Of a stretch of DNA of 33,691 nt, positions 19,045 through 30,095 are shown piece after piece. Made by a program: the position numbers and the translations under genes. The DNA comes from Nocardia higoensis NBRC 100133. Its GTDB lineage: Bacteria; Actinomycetota; Actinomycetes; Mycobacteriales; Mycobacteriaceae. Position 1 is the first letter of the stretch; each line of letters begins with the position of its first letter. Where the stretch lies: the NCBI RefSeq assembly GCF_000308595.1, contig NZ_BAGA01000090.1, positions 1-33,691 of the forward strand, written 5' to 3'. The notes beneath the pieces are model-generated. The model saw only the letters and a program-made list of their open reading frames with translations, made no database searches and was not told the DNA's origin.

Positions 19045-20049
19045 CTAGGGCAGGCGCTGGCGATAGAGCAGACCCGTGACGATGCCCGCGGACACGAGCA
19101 GCATGCCGAGCAGCAACCAGGGCCTGCTGGCGTCGCCGCGCGTGGTTTCGTAGCCGATCTGCTCCTCGAGGGTGTCGTAGACGGCGGTCAGTTCCTCGAG
19201 GCTGGAGGCGGTGTAGAACTCCCCGCCCGACAGCTTGGCGATCTCGCGCAGCGACTCGTTGTCGACCGGGACCTTGACCCGCTGCGAGCCCTGGCCGTCC
19301 TGGTCGGGGATCTCCACCGAACCCCAGTCGGTGCCGAAGGAGATCGTCGAGACCGGAATGCCTTTGTTCTTGGCGAGCCGGGCCGCGGTGAAGGCGTGCC
19401 TGGGGTTGTCGACATCCTTGTCGTCGGGCACGGTCTGCTTGCCGTCCGACATGAGCACGATGCGCGCCGGGGGCGGGGTCTCCGCGCCGCCGAGCACCGT
19501 CGCCAGGGTTTCGATCGACTGCAGTGCGGTGAGGATGCCCTCGCCGGTGGCGGTGCGCTCGGCCAGCTTGATGTTGTCGATGGCGGCCTTGACGGCTTCC
19601 CGGTTGGTGGTGGGCGACTGCATCACCGAGGCGGTGCCCGCGAAGGTCACGAAGCCGAGGTTGATGCCGGGGGTGAGGCCGTCGACGAACTCCTTGCCGG
19701 CCTGCTGGGCCACCGAAAGGCGGTTCGGCGGAACGTCCTTGGCCTCCATGGACAACGAAACGTCCATCACCAGAACGACTGTCGCGCGGTTACGGGGCAC
19801 CTTCTGCACCGCGGTCGGACCGGCCGCCGCGATGGTCAGGAAGATCAGGCCGACCAGCATCAGGGCGACCGGCACGTGCCGCAACGGCGAGGGTCGCGCC
19901 GGCGCGACCTTCTCCAGCAGCTCCATATTGGTGAACCGCAGCATCTGGCGGTGCCTGGAGCGCTGCACCAGCACATAGCCGAGCGCGATGAGCGCGACGA
20001 CGACCAGGAAACCGAGCCAGATCAGCGCGGTGAAATGCGAAATACTCAC
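19045..20049 (-). CDS. VWA-domain membrane protein (BatA-like, MoxR module)
   Basis: 334 aa with two N-terminal membrane helices (about 9-29 and 60-78), a von Willebrand A domain (about 88-290) and a C-terminal helix (about 309-328). The MIDAS metal site reads DVSLS (96-100), with a Thr in the GEGILTAL region and MSDGKQT further on. Genes of this type follow moxR and a DUF58 gene and are thought to make a membrane chaperone or metal-insertion complex with the AAA+ ATPase. The start is GTG 20049, which overlaps the TGA of the DUF58 gene as GTGA (20046-20049). The open frame to 20790 upstream is an antiframe. The counterpart in M. tuberculosis is Rv1481, of nearly the same length. Confidence 0.92.
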   Translation of the reverse strand: MSISHFTALIWLGFLVVVALIALGYVLVQRSRHRQMLRFTNMELLEKVAPARPSPLRHVPVALMLVGLIFLTIAAAGPTAVQKVPRNRATVVLVMDVSLSMEAKDVPPNRLSVAQQAGKEFVDGLTPGINLGFVTFAGTASVMQSPTTNREAVKAAIDNIKLAERTATGEGILTALQSIETLATVLGGAETPPPARIVLMSDGKQTVPDDKDVDNPRHAFTAARLAKNKGIPVSTISFGTDWGSVEIPDQDGQGSQRVKVPVDNESLREIAKLSGGEFYTASSLEELTAVYDTLEEQIGYETTRGDASRPWLLLGMLLVSAGIVTGLLYRQRLP

Positions 20050-21002
20050 TGACGAGGCACCCGCCCGGTCGAGGCGCCCAAGCTGTGGCGCCGGGTGGAC
20101 ACGAACCGGACCACGTCGGCGATCCAGTCGCGATCGGTCTGCAAGCTCATCACCGGCGCGCCGCAGCTGCGCAGAGCCTGTGCCACCTGTTCGCGGTGGC
20201 GCTCGGCGGCGGCGTGGAAATCGGCGCGCAGGGTGGGGGTGACGCTGAATTCGCGGGTACGGCCGGTCTCGGGATCGTGCAGCACCACATCGCCCACATC
20301 GGGCAGTTCCATGTCGCGCGGATCGAGCACCTCCACCGCGAGCAGGTCGTGGCGGGCGGAGATCGCGCGCAGCGAGCGCTGCCAGTCGATGTCGCCGAGG
20401 AAGTCGCTGATCACGACGGCCAGCCCGCGTTTGCGCTGCGGGCGGCGCAGCGACTCGATGGCGCCGCGGAGATCGCCGCGCACGCCGTCGCGGGCGTGCG
20501 GGGTGGTGGCGATCGCGCGCAGCAGCGACTGGGCGTGCACCCGGCCGCTGCGGGCGGGGATGCGCACCAGTTGCTCGCCGGTGGCCACGACGGCGCCGAT
20601 GCGGTTGCCGCCGCCGCTGGTCAGGTAGGTGACCGCGGCCGCGGCGGCGATCGCCAGGTCGCGTTTCTGGCAGGCGGCGGTGCCGAAGTCGAGGCTGGCC
20701 GACAGGTCGATCACCATCCACGTCTCCAGCTCGCGGTCGGCGATCATCTGCCGTACGTGCGGATGGGTGGTGCGGGCGGTGACCGACCAATCCATCTGGC
20801 GCACATCGTCGCCCGGCTGGTAGAGCCGGGACTCCCCCGGCTCGGAACCGGGGCCGGGGATGAGGCCGAGATGGTCGCCGTGCAGGACGCCGTCGAGACG
20901 GCGGCGCACGGTCAGCTCGAGTGTCCTCAGTGCGGCGGCCAGGCGTGCGTCGGAGAGCTCGCCCGCCCGGAAGGACGGCGGCGCATGCGATGACATGGTC
21001 AC
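20046..21002 (-). CDS. DUF58 domain-containing protein
   Basis: 318 aa. The DUF58 signature is GSEPGESRLYQPGDDVRQMDWSVTART (spread over about 52-78), with the invariant D-x-R-x-x-DW. It is followed by a VWA-like fold (ETWMVIDLSASLDFG, about 93-107; AVVISDFLGD, about 194-203) and a C-terminal helix pair. There is no membrane segment. It is the middle gene of moxR-DUF58-VWA, with moxR ending seven bases upstream and the VWA gene overlapping by four bases, so all three are co-translated. GTG 21002 gives MTMSSHAPP; ATG 20996 two codons on is equally possible. It corresponds to Rv1480. Biochemical function is unknown in this family. Confidence 0.9.
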   Translation of the reverse strand: MTMSSHAPPSFRAGELSDARLAAALRTLELTVRRRLDGVLHGDHLGLIPGPGSEPGESRLYQPGDDVRQMDWSVTARTTHPHVRQMIADRELETWMVIDLSASLDFGTAACQKRDLAIAAAAAVTYLTSGGGNRIGAVVATGEQLVRIPARSGRVHAQSLLRAIATTPHARDGVRGDLRGAIESLRRPQRKRGLAVVISDFLGDIDWQRSLRAISARHDLLAVEVLDPRDMELPDVGDVVLHDPETGRTREFSVTPTLRADFHAAAERHREQVAQALRSCGAPVMSLQTDRDWIADVVRFVSTRRHSLGASTGRVPRQ

Positions 21003-21009
21003 GCCGCGG

Positions 21010-22164
21010 TCACTTGGGCTGGTTGTTGCCGGCCGGAGCGGGCGCGCCCTGCTGCACCGGGCCCTGCTGCGCGGGCGGCTGCGGGATCTGCTGTTGCTGC
21101 GACGCCCCGCTGGGGACCGCCTGCGGGGCGACCTGCGGCAGGCCGACGGTCTGCAGCACCCGCTTGATGACGTCCTCCGGGCTGATCTCGTCGGCCAGCG
21201 CGTCGTAGGACAGCACGAGACGGTGCCGCAGCACGTCCGGGATGACCTCGACGACGTCCTGGGGCACCACGTAATCGCGGCCGCGGATCAGCGCGACCGC
21301 GCGGGCGGCGGCGATGATGCCGAGGCTGGCGCGCGGCGAGGCGCCGTAGGCGACCCAGTTGGCGACGTCGGCCATGCCGAAATCCATCGGCTTGCGGGTC
21401 GCGGCGATCACCCGGACGACGTAGTCGACGAGGGCGTGGTGCACGAAGGTGTTGGCGGCGACCTTCTGCAGGCGGATCAGCTCCTCGGGGTCGAGGATGC
21501 GCTTGGCCTCCGGCGGGGTGACACCCATCCGGTAGATGATCTCGCGCTCCTCCTCGACGGAGGGATAGTCCACGACGACCTTGAACAGGAAGCGGTCGCG
21601 CTGCGCCTCGGGCAGCGGGTACACGCCTTCGCTCTCGATCGGGTTCTGGGTCGCCATGACCAGGAACGGATCGGGCATCGGGTAGGTCTTGCCGCCGATG
21701 GAGACGTGCCGCTCGGCCATCACCTCGAGCAGCGCGGACTGGACCTTGGCCGGCGCGCGGTTGATCTCGTCGGCGAGCACGAAGTTCGCGACCACCGGGC
21801 CGAGCTCGGTGTCGAACTCTTCGCGGCCCTGCCGGTAGATGCGGGTACCGATGAGGTCGGTGGGCACCAGGTCGGGGGTGAACTGCACGCGGGAGAAGGA
21901 TCCGCCGACGACCTTGGCGAAGGTCTCCACGGCCAGCGTCTTGGCGATGCCGGGGACGCCTTCGAGCAGGACGTGGCCACGGGCGAGCACGCCGACGAGC
22001 AGTCGCTCCACGAGCCGGTCCTGGCCCACGATGACCCGTTTGACCTCGTAGATCGCCTTTTCGAGAGTCTGGACGTCACGCTCGAGGGCGCCCTCCGCAA
22101 CAGTCGCTGCCTCCGGCTTCTCCTTTGCCAGATTCGCCCCACTCACGCTGTCCGTCGAAGTCAC
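21010..22164 (-). CDS. moxR: MoxR family AAA+ ATPase
   Basis: 384 aa. Walker A GVPGIAKT is at 69-76 and Walker B FVLADEINRAP near 129-139. Sensor 1 (ATQNP) and the GYPLPEAQ-like segment GVYPLPEAQRDRF follow. The lid domain ends near 345. The last 40 residues are Gln/Pro-rich and disordered. MoxR ATPases act as chaperones for assembly of target proteins, together with the VWA proteins encoded beside them. I chose GTG 22164 (MTSTDSV) because GGGG lies six bases upstream; the ATG at 22170 has that same GGGG directly against it and is unlikely to be used. It matches Rv1479 (MoxR1) in sequence from memory. ripA lies 194 bp upstream, with a strong hairpin between. Confidence 0.94.
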   Translation of the reverse strand: MTSTDSVSGANLAKEKPEAATVAEGALERDVQTLEKAIYEVKRVIVGQDRLVERLLVGVLARGHVLLEGVPGIAKTLAVETFAKVVGGSFSRVQFTPDLVPTDLIGTRIYRQGREEFDTELGPVVANFVLADEINRAPAKVQSALLEVMAERHVSIGGKTYPMPDPFLVMATQNPIESEGVYPLPEAQRDRFLFKVVVDYPSVEEEREIIYRMGVTPPEAKRILDPEELIRLQKVAANTFVHHALVDYVVRVIAATRKPMDFGMADVANWVAYGASPRASLGIIAAARAVALIRGRDYVVPQDVVEVIPDVLRHRLVLSYDALADEISPEDVIKRVLQTVGLPQVAPQAVPSGASQQQQIPQPPAQQGPVQQGAPAPAGNNQPK

Positions 22165-22280
22165 CAACATCCCCGCTTTCGCCTCGGTCTAGTGCGTGCG
22201 GCACCAACTATTCCAGGTAATCGCCCACTGTGCCGCAACCGGCTGGCGCTAGCACCGGAATTCGCGGCCGGGACACCGGA

Positions 22281-22314
22281 CGCGGGGGCGCCGCGAGCGT
22301 GCGGCGCCCCCGCG
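22281..22314 (-). terminator. 14-bp perfect GC hairpin after ripA
   Basis: Arms CGCGGGGGCGCCGC (22281-22294) and GCGGCGCCCCCGCG (22301-22314) pair fully around the loop GAGCGT, 45 bases after the ripA stop codon and about 115 bases before moxR. There is no T run on either side, as is common for actinobacterial hairpins. It should end or reduce ripA transcription before moxR. Confidence 0.75.
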
Positions 22315-22358
22315 CGAGCGGGCCGGGCGATACCGGAAAAGACCAGGTGGACAAGGGT

Positions 22359-23783
22359 TCAGCTGATGATGCGGACCGCATACGGCATGATGCCGTCCTC
22401 GCGCACCGGTGACACCTTCACGACGTCACCGGATTGCGGCGCCTCCACCATTTTCCCGTTGCCCAGATACAGGGCGACGTGCTGACTGCCGCCGGGGCCC
22501 CAGAACAGCATGTCGCCGCGGGCTTTCTGGGCGAGCGGGACGCGGGTGCCCGCGTTGTACTGATAACCGCTGTAGTGCGGTAGCGAGACGCCGATGCCGG
22601 CGAAGGCGTAGAGCATGAGGCCGGAGCAGTCGAAGCCGACCTTGTTGTAGTCGCCGTAGCTGTCGGCCACGCCGCCGTCGCGGATGCCGAGGGTCGGGCC
22701 GTCCTCGTCGCCGCCGCCCCAGGCGTAGGTGACGCCCAGTTGTGACATGGCCCGGTCGACGACGATCTCCACCGCCTGCGAGCCGCGTACCGAGGGGCTG
22801 CTCTGCGAGGGAGTCGACTTCTTCCTCGGCGCCGGGCTGTCCTCGAGTTCGGTGTGCGGGCGCTTGCCCTCGCCCAGTTGCGCGGCGCGTTCTCTGGCGG
22901 CGAGGTCGGCGGCCGCGCGGGCGGCGGCCTGGGCGGCGGCGACCAGCAGCGCTTCGGCCTCCTCGGCCAGCCGTTGCTGGTTCCAGTCCTGGTAGACCTC
23001 ACGCTGGGTGTACAGGCCCTGCACGGTGGCGCGGGCGGCATCCAGCCGGGACTGGGCCGCGTCGCGCTCGCGCAGCAGGCTCGCGCGGCGGGCGGACTCG
23101 CTGTCGAGTGCGGACTTGGCGGCGGCCACGGCGTTCTCGGCGGCGGCCTTGAGCTGTTCGGCCTCGGCGGCGGCCGCATCGGCCTGCGATTTCGCTTCGC
23201 GGGCATCGGAATTGCGGTTGCCGAGTTCGATCTGGGCGCGGCGCAGGGTGTCGAGCACCTGCTGCTGGTTCTTCGACACCAGGCCGATGACCTCGGCGCG
23301 GTCGATGGCACCGGTCGGGGTGGCGGCGGTCAGGTGGGTGATCAGCGAACCCGAGGTCGGACGGGTGTAGGCGGCGGTGGCGAATTCGTCGAAGCCGTCG
23401 CGGGCGCGGGCGACCTCCTGACCGGCGACATTCAGGTCGGCCCGGGTGATCTCCACCTGCGTGGCGGCGGCGTCGGCGGCCTCGCGGGCCTCCTGCAGAT
23501 CGACCAGCGCCTTGTTGACCTCTTCACGGCGGGTGGCGACTTCGTCGTCGAGCTGACGCAGTTGCTGATCGACCTCGGCCACCTCGTTGATGAGGGCGCC
23601 GACCGCGCCGACCCCCGCGTCGACCCGCGCGCCCGCTTCGGCGATCTGCCCATCGCTGGGATTCGGCGGCGGTGGCGGGACCGCCACGCCGGTACCCGCC
23701 GTCAGCACCAGCGCCGCGCAAACCAGCAATCCGAGAGCGATCGAACGTTTCGATCGCTGACCGGCCCCATGGCTCCCGTGCAT
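22359..23783 (-). CDS. ripA: NlpC/P60 peptidoglycan endopeptidase RipA
   Basis: 474 aa secreted hydrolase that cuts the stem peptide of peptidoglycan during septation. A signal peptide follows a basic start (MHGSHGAGQRSKRS, hydrophobic to about 36, likely cut near AVPPPPP). Residues 45-300 form long Ala-rich coiled coils that in RipA block the active site until removed. A Pro/Ser linker (about 315-335) precedes the NlpC/P60 domain. The catalytic residues C386 (FDCSGL), H435 (QHVALYL) and E447 (VEAPQ) are each three higher than the C383, H432, E444 of M. tuberculosis RipA, so the enzyme is complete. The ATG at 23783 has GGAGG four bases upstream. The second hydrolase ripB, which follows ripA in M. 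tuberculosis, is absent. Confidence 0.95.
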   Translation of the reverse strand: MHGSHGAGQRSKRSIALGLLVCAALVLTAGTGVAVPPPPPNPSDGQIAEAGARVDAGVGAVGALINEVAEVDQQLRQLDDEVATRREEVNKALVDLQEAREAADAAATQVEITRADLNVAGQEVARARDGFDEFATAAYTRPTSGSLITHLTAATPTGAIDRAEVIGLVSKNQQQVLDTLRRAQIELGNRNSDAREAKSQADAAAAEAEQLKAAAENAVAAAKSALDSESARRASLLRERDAAQSRLDAARATVQGLYTQREVYQDWNQQRLAEEAEALLVAAAQAAARAAADLAARERAAQLGEGKRPHTELEDSPAPRKKSTPSQSSPSVRGSQAVEIVVDRAMSQLGVTYAWGGGDEDGPTLGIRDGGVADSYGDYNKVGFDCSGLMLYAFAGIGVSLPHYSGYQYNAGTRVPLAQKARGDMLFWGPGGSQHVALYLGNGKMVEAPQSGDVVKVSPVREDGIMPYAVRIIS

Positions 23784-23908
23784 CGCACCTCCAAGGACTC
23801 GAGTCGGGCATCGCCACAAGAGCCCCACCGGGGACCACCGTGCTCATCCGTCGGCGGATAACTCTGCTACCTCTAGTTCCCCATCGGCGACCATTCGAAC
23901 CGTACGAC

Positions 23909-23938
23909 ACTTTATGGCCCGGGCGAAACTCCTGTCAC
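23909..23938 (-). promoter_or_regulatory. Promoter of ripA
   Basis: On the minus strand, GTGACA (23933-23938, five of six to TTGACA) and TAAAGT (23909-23914, four of six to TATAAT) are 18 bp apart. This would give an RNA leader of about 118 bases. The plus-strand direct repeat GTCACAGAATCACAAC (23934-23949) overlaps the -35. It resembles the GTCACA-type elements bound by MtrA, a known regulator of ripA in mycobacteria; that link is inference. Confidence 0.5.
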
Positions 23939-23989
23939 AGAATCACAACGGCGTAATTCGTCGGTAGCCACACGTTCGCCGCGCTTCCG

Positions 23990-24020
23990 GTCCGGTTTGC
24001 TGGATATAAACAAACCGGAC
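23990..24020. repeat. Perfect 10-bp inverted repeat with A/T-rich centre
   Basis: GTCCGGTTTG (23990-23999) and CAAACCGGAC (24011-24020) flank an 11-base centre CTGGATATAAA. It lies about 50 bp upstream of the ripA -35. No T run follows on either strand, so a large operator is as likely as a terminator. Confidence 0.5.
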
Positions 24021-24194
24021 GTCATGAAAAAGCCGGATGGAAGCAACCGCCGTCAGCTCGGAAGCATTGCGGGGCACGGGATCACCCGCCGTGTGTTTGC
24101 GCCGAACCCGCCCGATCGACTCCGCCCCGGCGCCCGGCCCGTGCTGCCGCGCGGTTCACGGCCTGGCCGGACCACAGCGACGAAGACGACGACA

Positions 24195-24216
24195 GGCCGC
24201 GCCGGATGGCGCGGCC
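24195..24216 (-). terminator. Terminator hairpin of the Rv1476-type gene
   Basis: GGCCGCGCC (24195-24203) and GGCGCGGCC (24208-24216) pair perfectly around GGAT, 36 bases after the stop codon at 24252. The minus strand after the hairpin is moderately T-rich (TGTCGTCGTCTTCG). Confidence 0.7.
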
Positions 24217-24251
24217 CGGATGGCGGCCGGGGAGACCGGCCGAAAGAAATG

Positions 24252-27893
<3,642 letters not shown>

Positions 27894-27943
27894 GTGCGCG
27901 AATCGACGACGATGTCGTAGGTGACATCGCCGGTGGACTGGCG

Positions 27944-27981
27944 GGTCCGCGCATCGGTTCCTCCGAATCGGTGCGCGGACC
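27944..27981 (+). terminator. Hairpin after acn
   Basis: GGTCCGCGCATCG (27944-27956) pairs with CGGTGCGCGGACC (27969-27981): 13 pairs with one G-U and a 12-base loop, 50 bases after the acn stop. A smaller hairpin CGATGTC / GACATCG precedes it (27910-27929). No T run follows. It may separate acn from acnR expression or trim the message between them. Confidence 0.6.
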
Positions 27982-28018
27982 TCGCCACTTCCAGGTATTC
28001 ACGGCGTCGTGCCACGCC

Positions 28019-28106
28019 GCTGTTCGCGTACCGCGAGCACCGCTGTTCCCGTCTCGACCGCCGTTCGTGTACCACTGCTGTTCGTATACCGCCGTTTTCG
28101 TGTATC
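28019..28106 (+). repeat. Five degenerate 14-bp direct repeats before acnR
   Basis: Copies of GCYGTTCGTGTACC start at 28019, 28042, 28060, 28077 and 28091: GCTGTTCGCGTACC, GCTGTTCCCGTCTC, GCCGTTCGTGTACC, GCTGTTCGTATACC and GCCGTTTTCGTGTATC (two extra bases). Spacing shortens from 23 to 14 bp toward the gene. They end just before the acnR ribosome site. They could be regulator sites, since GTAC is also the core of the AcnR half-site, or a decayed tandem duplication. Confidence 0.6.
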
Positions 28107-28126
28107 GCCGAGGAGGAGCCCGCCCC

Positions 28127-28693
28127 ATGCCCAAGGTCAGCGATGACCACCTCGCCGCGCGGCGCAGCCAGATTCTCGACGGGGCACGGCGTTGCTTTGC
28201 CGAGTACGGCTACGACGGTGCGACCGTGCGCCGCCTCGAAGAGCAGATCGGGCTCTCCCGCGGCGCGATCTTCCATCATTTCCGCGACAAGGACGCGCTG
28301 TTCCTGGCTTTGGCCCAGGAGGACGCCGAGCGGATGGCCGATGTGGCCGCCAATCAGGGCATCGTGCAGGTGATGCGCGACATGCTCGCCGACCCGGACC
28401 AGTTCAACTGGCTGGGCACCCGGCTCGAGATCGCGCGCAGGTTGCGCACCGACCCGGAATTCCGGGCCGGCTGGACCCAGCGGTCGGCGGAACTGACCGC
28501 GGCCACCCTCGCCCGGCTCGAGCGCCGCAAGGCCGCCGGGGCGCTGCGCGACGACGTGCCGACCGACGTGCTGCTCGGCTATCTCGATCTCGTGCTCGAC
28601 GGACTGATCGCGCGTATCGCCTCCGGGCACACCAACGAGAACCTTTCGGCCGTACTCGATCTCGTCGAGGCGTCGGTCCGGCGCAAGGACTGA
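28127..28693 (+). CDS. acnR: TetR-family repressor of aconitase, AcnR
   Basis: 188 aa, the same length as I recall for C. glutamicum AcnR. The N-terminal TetR HTH spans about 13-58 (RRSQILDGARRCFAEYGYDGATVRRLEEQ, then GLSRGAIFHHFRDKDALF, in consecutive parts). The ligand domain (about 65-185) is helical; AcnR binds citrate and Mg there. The start is ATG 28127, with AGGAGG ten bases upstream, slightly long. It lies 233 bp after acn on the same strand, and its predicted operator is in the acn promoter at 24944, which makes a closed acn-acnR circuit. It corresponds to Rv1474c. Confidence 0.92.
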   Translation: MPKVSDDHLAARRSQILDGARRCFAEYGYDGATVRRLEEQIGLSRGAIFHHFRDKDALFLALAQEDAERMADVAANQGIVQVMRDMLADPDQFNWLGTRLEIARRLRTDPEFRAGWTQRSAELTAATLARLERRKAAGALRDDVPTDVLLGYLDLVLDGLIARIASGHTNENLSAVLDLVEASVRRKD

Positions 28694-28710
28694 GCGGGCC
28701 GACTCCGCCA

Positions 28711-28745
28711 GGGGTGCGCCCGCTCGGCGCGGGAGGGCGCACCCC
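28711..28745 (+). terminator. Terminator hairpin after acnR
   Basis: GGGGTGCGCCC (28711-28721) and GGGCGCACCCC (28735-28745) form 11 perfect pairs, starting 17 bases after the acnR stop codon. There is no T run. Confidence 0.7.
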
Positions 28746-29035
28746 ACCGGATCGCCGGAGCCGCGCCCCGCGCGGATACTCCCCGGCAACATCCCCGTGC
28801 CGCCGCCGCCCGGAAGTAACTGCGTGATCGCTGTTGATCGAATCGTCGCCGACTGAAATTCTTTCGGTACGAGCTGGTTCCCACCCGGTGATCAGTTTGC
28901 CGACCGGGCGAAATTCCACTGAACCGAGCCGCCGCGCCGGGCCGCGACGGTATCATTCGAAGCGCGTTCGCCACCTCGTGGCAAATCACGAGCAGACGCG
29001 ACACAAGCAGCGACAAGATCGGAGAGCAGCCACCC
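28746..29035 (+). other. Upstream region of the ATP-grasp unit
   Basis: 290 bp with no convincing gene, although one frame stays open through it. Local GC drops around 28810-28960. A 6-bp inverted repeat CCCGGT / ACCGGG lies at 28884-28908. A possible -10 TATCAT stands about 85 bp before the mini-ORF at 29036, without a clear -35. Confidence 0.5.
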
Positions 29036-29095
29036 ATGGGCCCCGCATCCCTCCCACCCGCAGCACGCGGCAGCGTTCGCGGCGGCCTGGGGTGA
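29036..29095 (+). CDS. Putative 19-aa leader peptide coupled to the ATP-grasp gene
   Basis: ATG 29036 opens a 19-codon frame, MGPASLPPAARGSVRGGLG, whose TGA (29093-29095) overlaps the GTG start of the ATP-grasp gene by four bases (GTGA). A GGAGA site lies about ten bases upstream of the ATG, while the GTG itself has only a weak one, so the small frame could serve to load ribosomes for the enzyme. It is short, Gly/Pro/Ala/Arg-rich and lacks the acidic core repeats of known ATP-grasp precursor peptides. It may be only a leader ORF or may not be translated at all. Confidence 0.35.
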   Translation: MGPASLPPAARGSVRGGLG

Positions 29096-30063
29096 ACGGG
29101 TCCGGGCGCAGGCCCCCGCGACGCGACTCGGTGCTCATCGTCTGCGATGCCGGTGATCCGCACGCGGCCGCGGTGGCCACGATGGTGCGAGACGTCCACG
29201 GCCTCGACGTCATCCGCTTCGACCCGAGCAACTATCCGCGCGCCTACGGCAGCTTCCGGGTCGACCGGCTCGGCACGGCGCGCGCGCTGACCCAGACCAT
29301 CGGCCTGGACCAGGCCCGCTCGGTGTGGTGGCGACCGCCCGCGCCGAGCGTTTCCGCGCAGCGTCCCGGCATCGACAGCGACTTCGAGCCCGACGCCTGC
29401 GACAGCTTCCTCGAGGGCATGCTGTGGTCCATCCCGGCCCACTGGGTCAACGACCCGGGCGCCGACCGCACCGCCAGCAGGCGGATCGTGCAGTGGGAGA
29501 CCGCGGTGCGCGCCGGGCTGCGAGTGCCGGAGACGTTGGTGACCAACGATCCGGACGAGGCCCGCAGCTTCACCGAATCACGGCCCGGCCCCGTGGTTTT
29601 CAAGCGCGACGGCACCCACCGGGCGACCTGCGCGCAAGCCAGGATCGTCGGGCGCGACGACATCGCGCGGATGTCGGACATCCGCCGTTCCCCGGCCGCC
29701 TTCCAGGACTACGTGCAGGCCGAATGCGAGCTGCGCGTGGTGTGGGTGGACGGCGTCGAATGGACGGTGCGCATCGATGCGCCCCCCGGTGTCGAGCGCT
29801 TGGCCGACCGGCCGCACGGCTCGGTGACCTTCGGGGTGACCACCCTGCCCGCCTCGGTCAGCAAGTCGCTGTCCACCCTGATGGGGGCGCTCGGGCTGGG
29901 CTTCGGCGTGCTCGACCTGCGCATCGGCCTCGACGGCGAGTACTACTTCCTCGAGGTCGACCCGCGTGGCCGGTTCGACCACCTCGCGGCCGCGACCGGG
30001 CTGCCGATATTCCGCAGTATCGCCGACCTGCTGGCCGACGACGAGATGGTCACCGGTCGCTGA
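29092..30063 (+). CDS. ATP-grasp ligase, MvdD/TgmB-like
   Basis: 323 aa. It resembles the ATP-grasp enzymes that form ester or amide crosslinks in ribosomal peptides (MvdC/MvdD, grasp-with-spasm TgmB). Marks of the family are RFDPSNYP near the N-terminus, SVWWRPP (about 79-85), NDPGADRTASRRIVQ (about 121-135), VPETLVTNDPDEA (about 145-157), VVFKRDGTH (about 167-175), FQDYVQAECELRVVWVDG (about 204-221), LDLRIGLDGEYYFLEVDPRGRF (spread over about 278-299) with the metal-binding acid and Asp residues, and TGLPIFRSIADLL. The start GTG 29092 gives MNGSGRRPP; a GTG at 29130 is possible. No recognisable precursor peptide, radical-SAM or transporter gene is adjacent, so substrate and product are unknown. 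Confidence 0.8.
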   Translation: MNGSGRRPPRRDSVLIVCDAGDPHAAAVATMVRDVHGLDVIRFDPSNYPRAYGSFRVDRLGTARALTQTIGLDQARSVWWRPPAPSVSAQRPGIDSDFEPDACDSFLEGMLWSIPAHWVNDPGADRTASRRIVQWETAVRAGLRVPETLVTNDPDEARSFTESRPGPVVFKRDGTHRATCAQARIVGRDDIARMSDIRRSPAAFQDYVQAECELRVVWVDGVEWTVRIDAPPGVERLADRPHGSVTFGVTTLPASVSKSLSTLMGALGLGFGVLDLRIGLDGEYYFLEVDPRGRFDHLAAATGLPIFRSIADLLADDEMVTGR

Positions 30064-30095
30064 CGCCCGTGGGCTCGTCCGCTGCTTGCCTACCG

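Larger units (their letters stand above)
23784..24251. other. 468-bp upstream region of ripA
   Basis: This is the longest non-coding stretch in the right half. From right to left it has a terminator of the upstream gene (24195-24216), a 10-bp perfect inverted repeat with an A/T-rich centre (23990-24020), a good promoter (23909-23938) and an approximately 118-base leader ending in the ripA ribosome site. I looked on the minus strand for the c-di-AMP (ydaO) riboswitch core often found before cell-wall hydrolase genes in Actinobacteria and did not find it. No reading frame here is convincing. Confidence 0.7.

Noticed and set aside
23784..24060. c-di-AMP (ydaO) riboswitch before ripA
   Set aside because: Expected from context in Actinobacteria, but the conserved 3' core is not present on the minus strand; only inverted repeats and a promoter are seen.
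27971..28126. Upstream extension of AcnR by 52 residues
   Set aside because: The ATG at 28127 has AGGAGG and gives the usual 188 aa; the extension only translates the degenerate repeats.
28890..29091. Longer N-terminus of the ATP-grasp protein or a TgmA-like precursor in this stretch
   Set aside because: The frame is open but reads as Arg/Pro/His-rich noise, and no peptide with acidic core repeats or a known leader motif was found in any frame.
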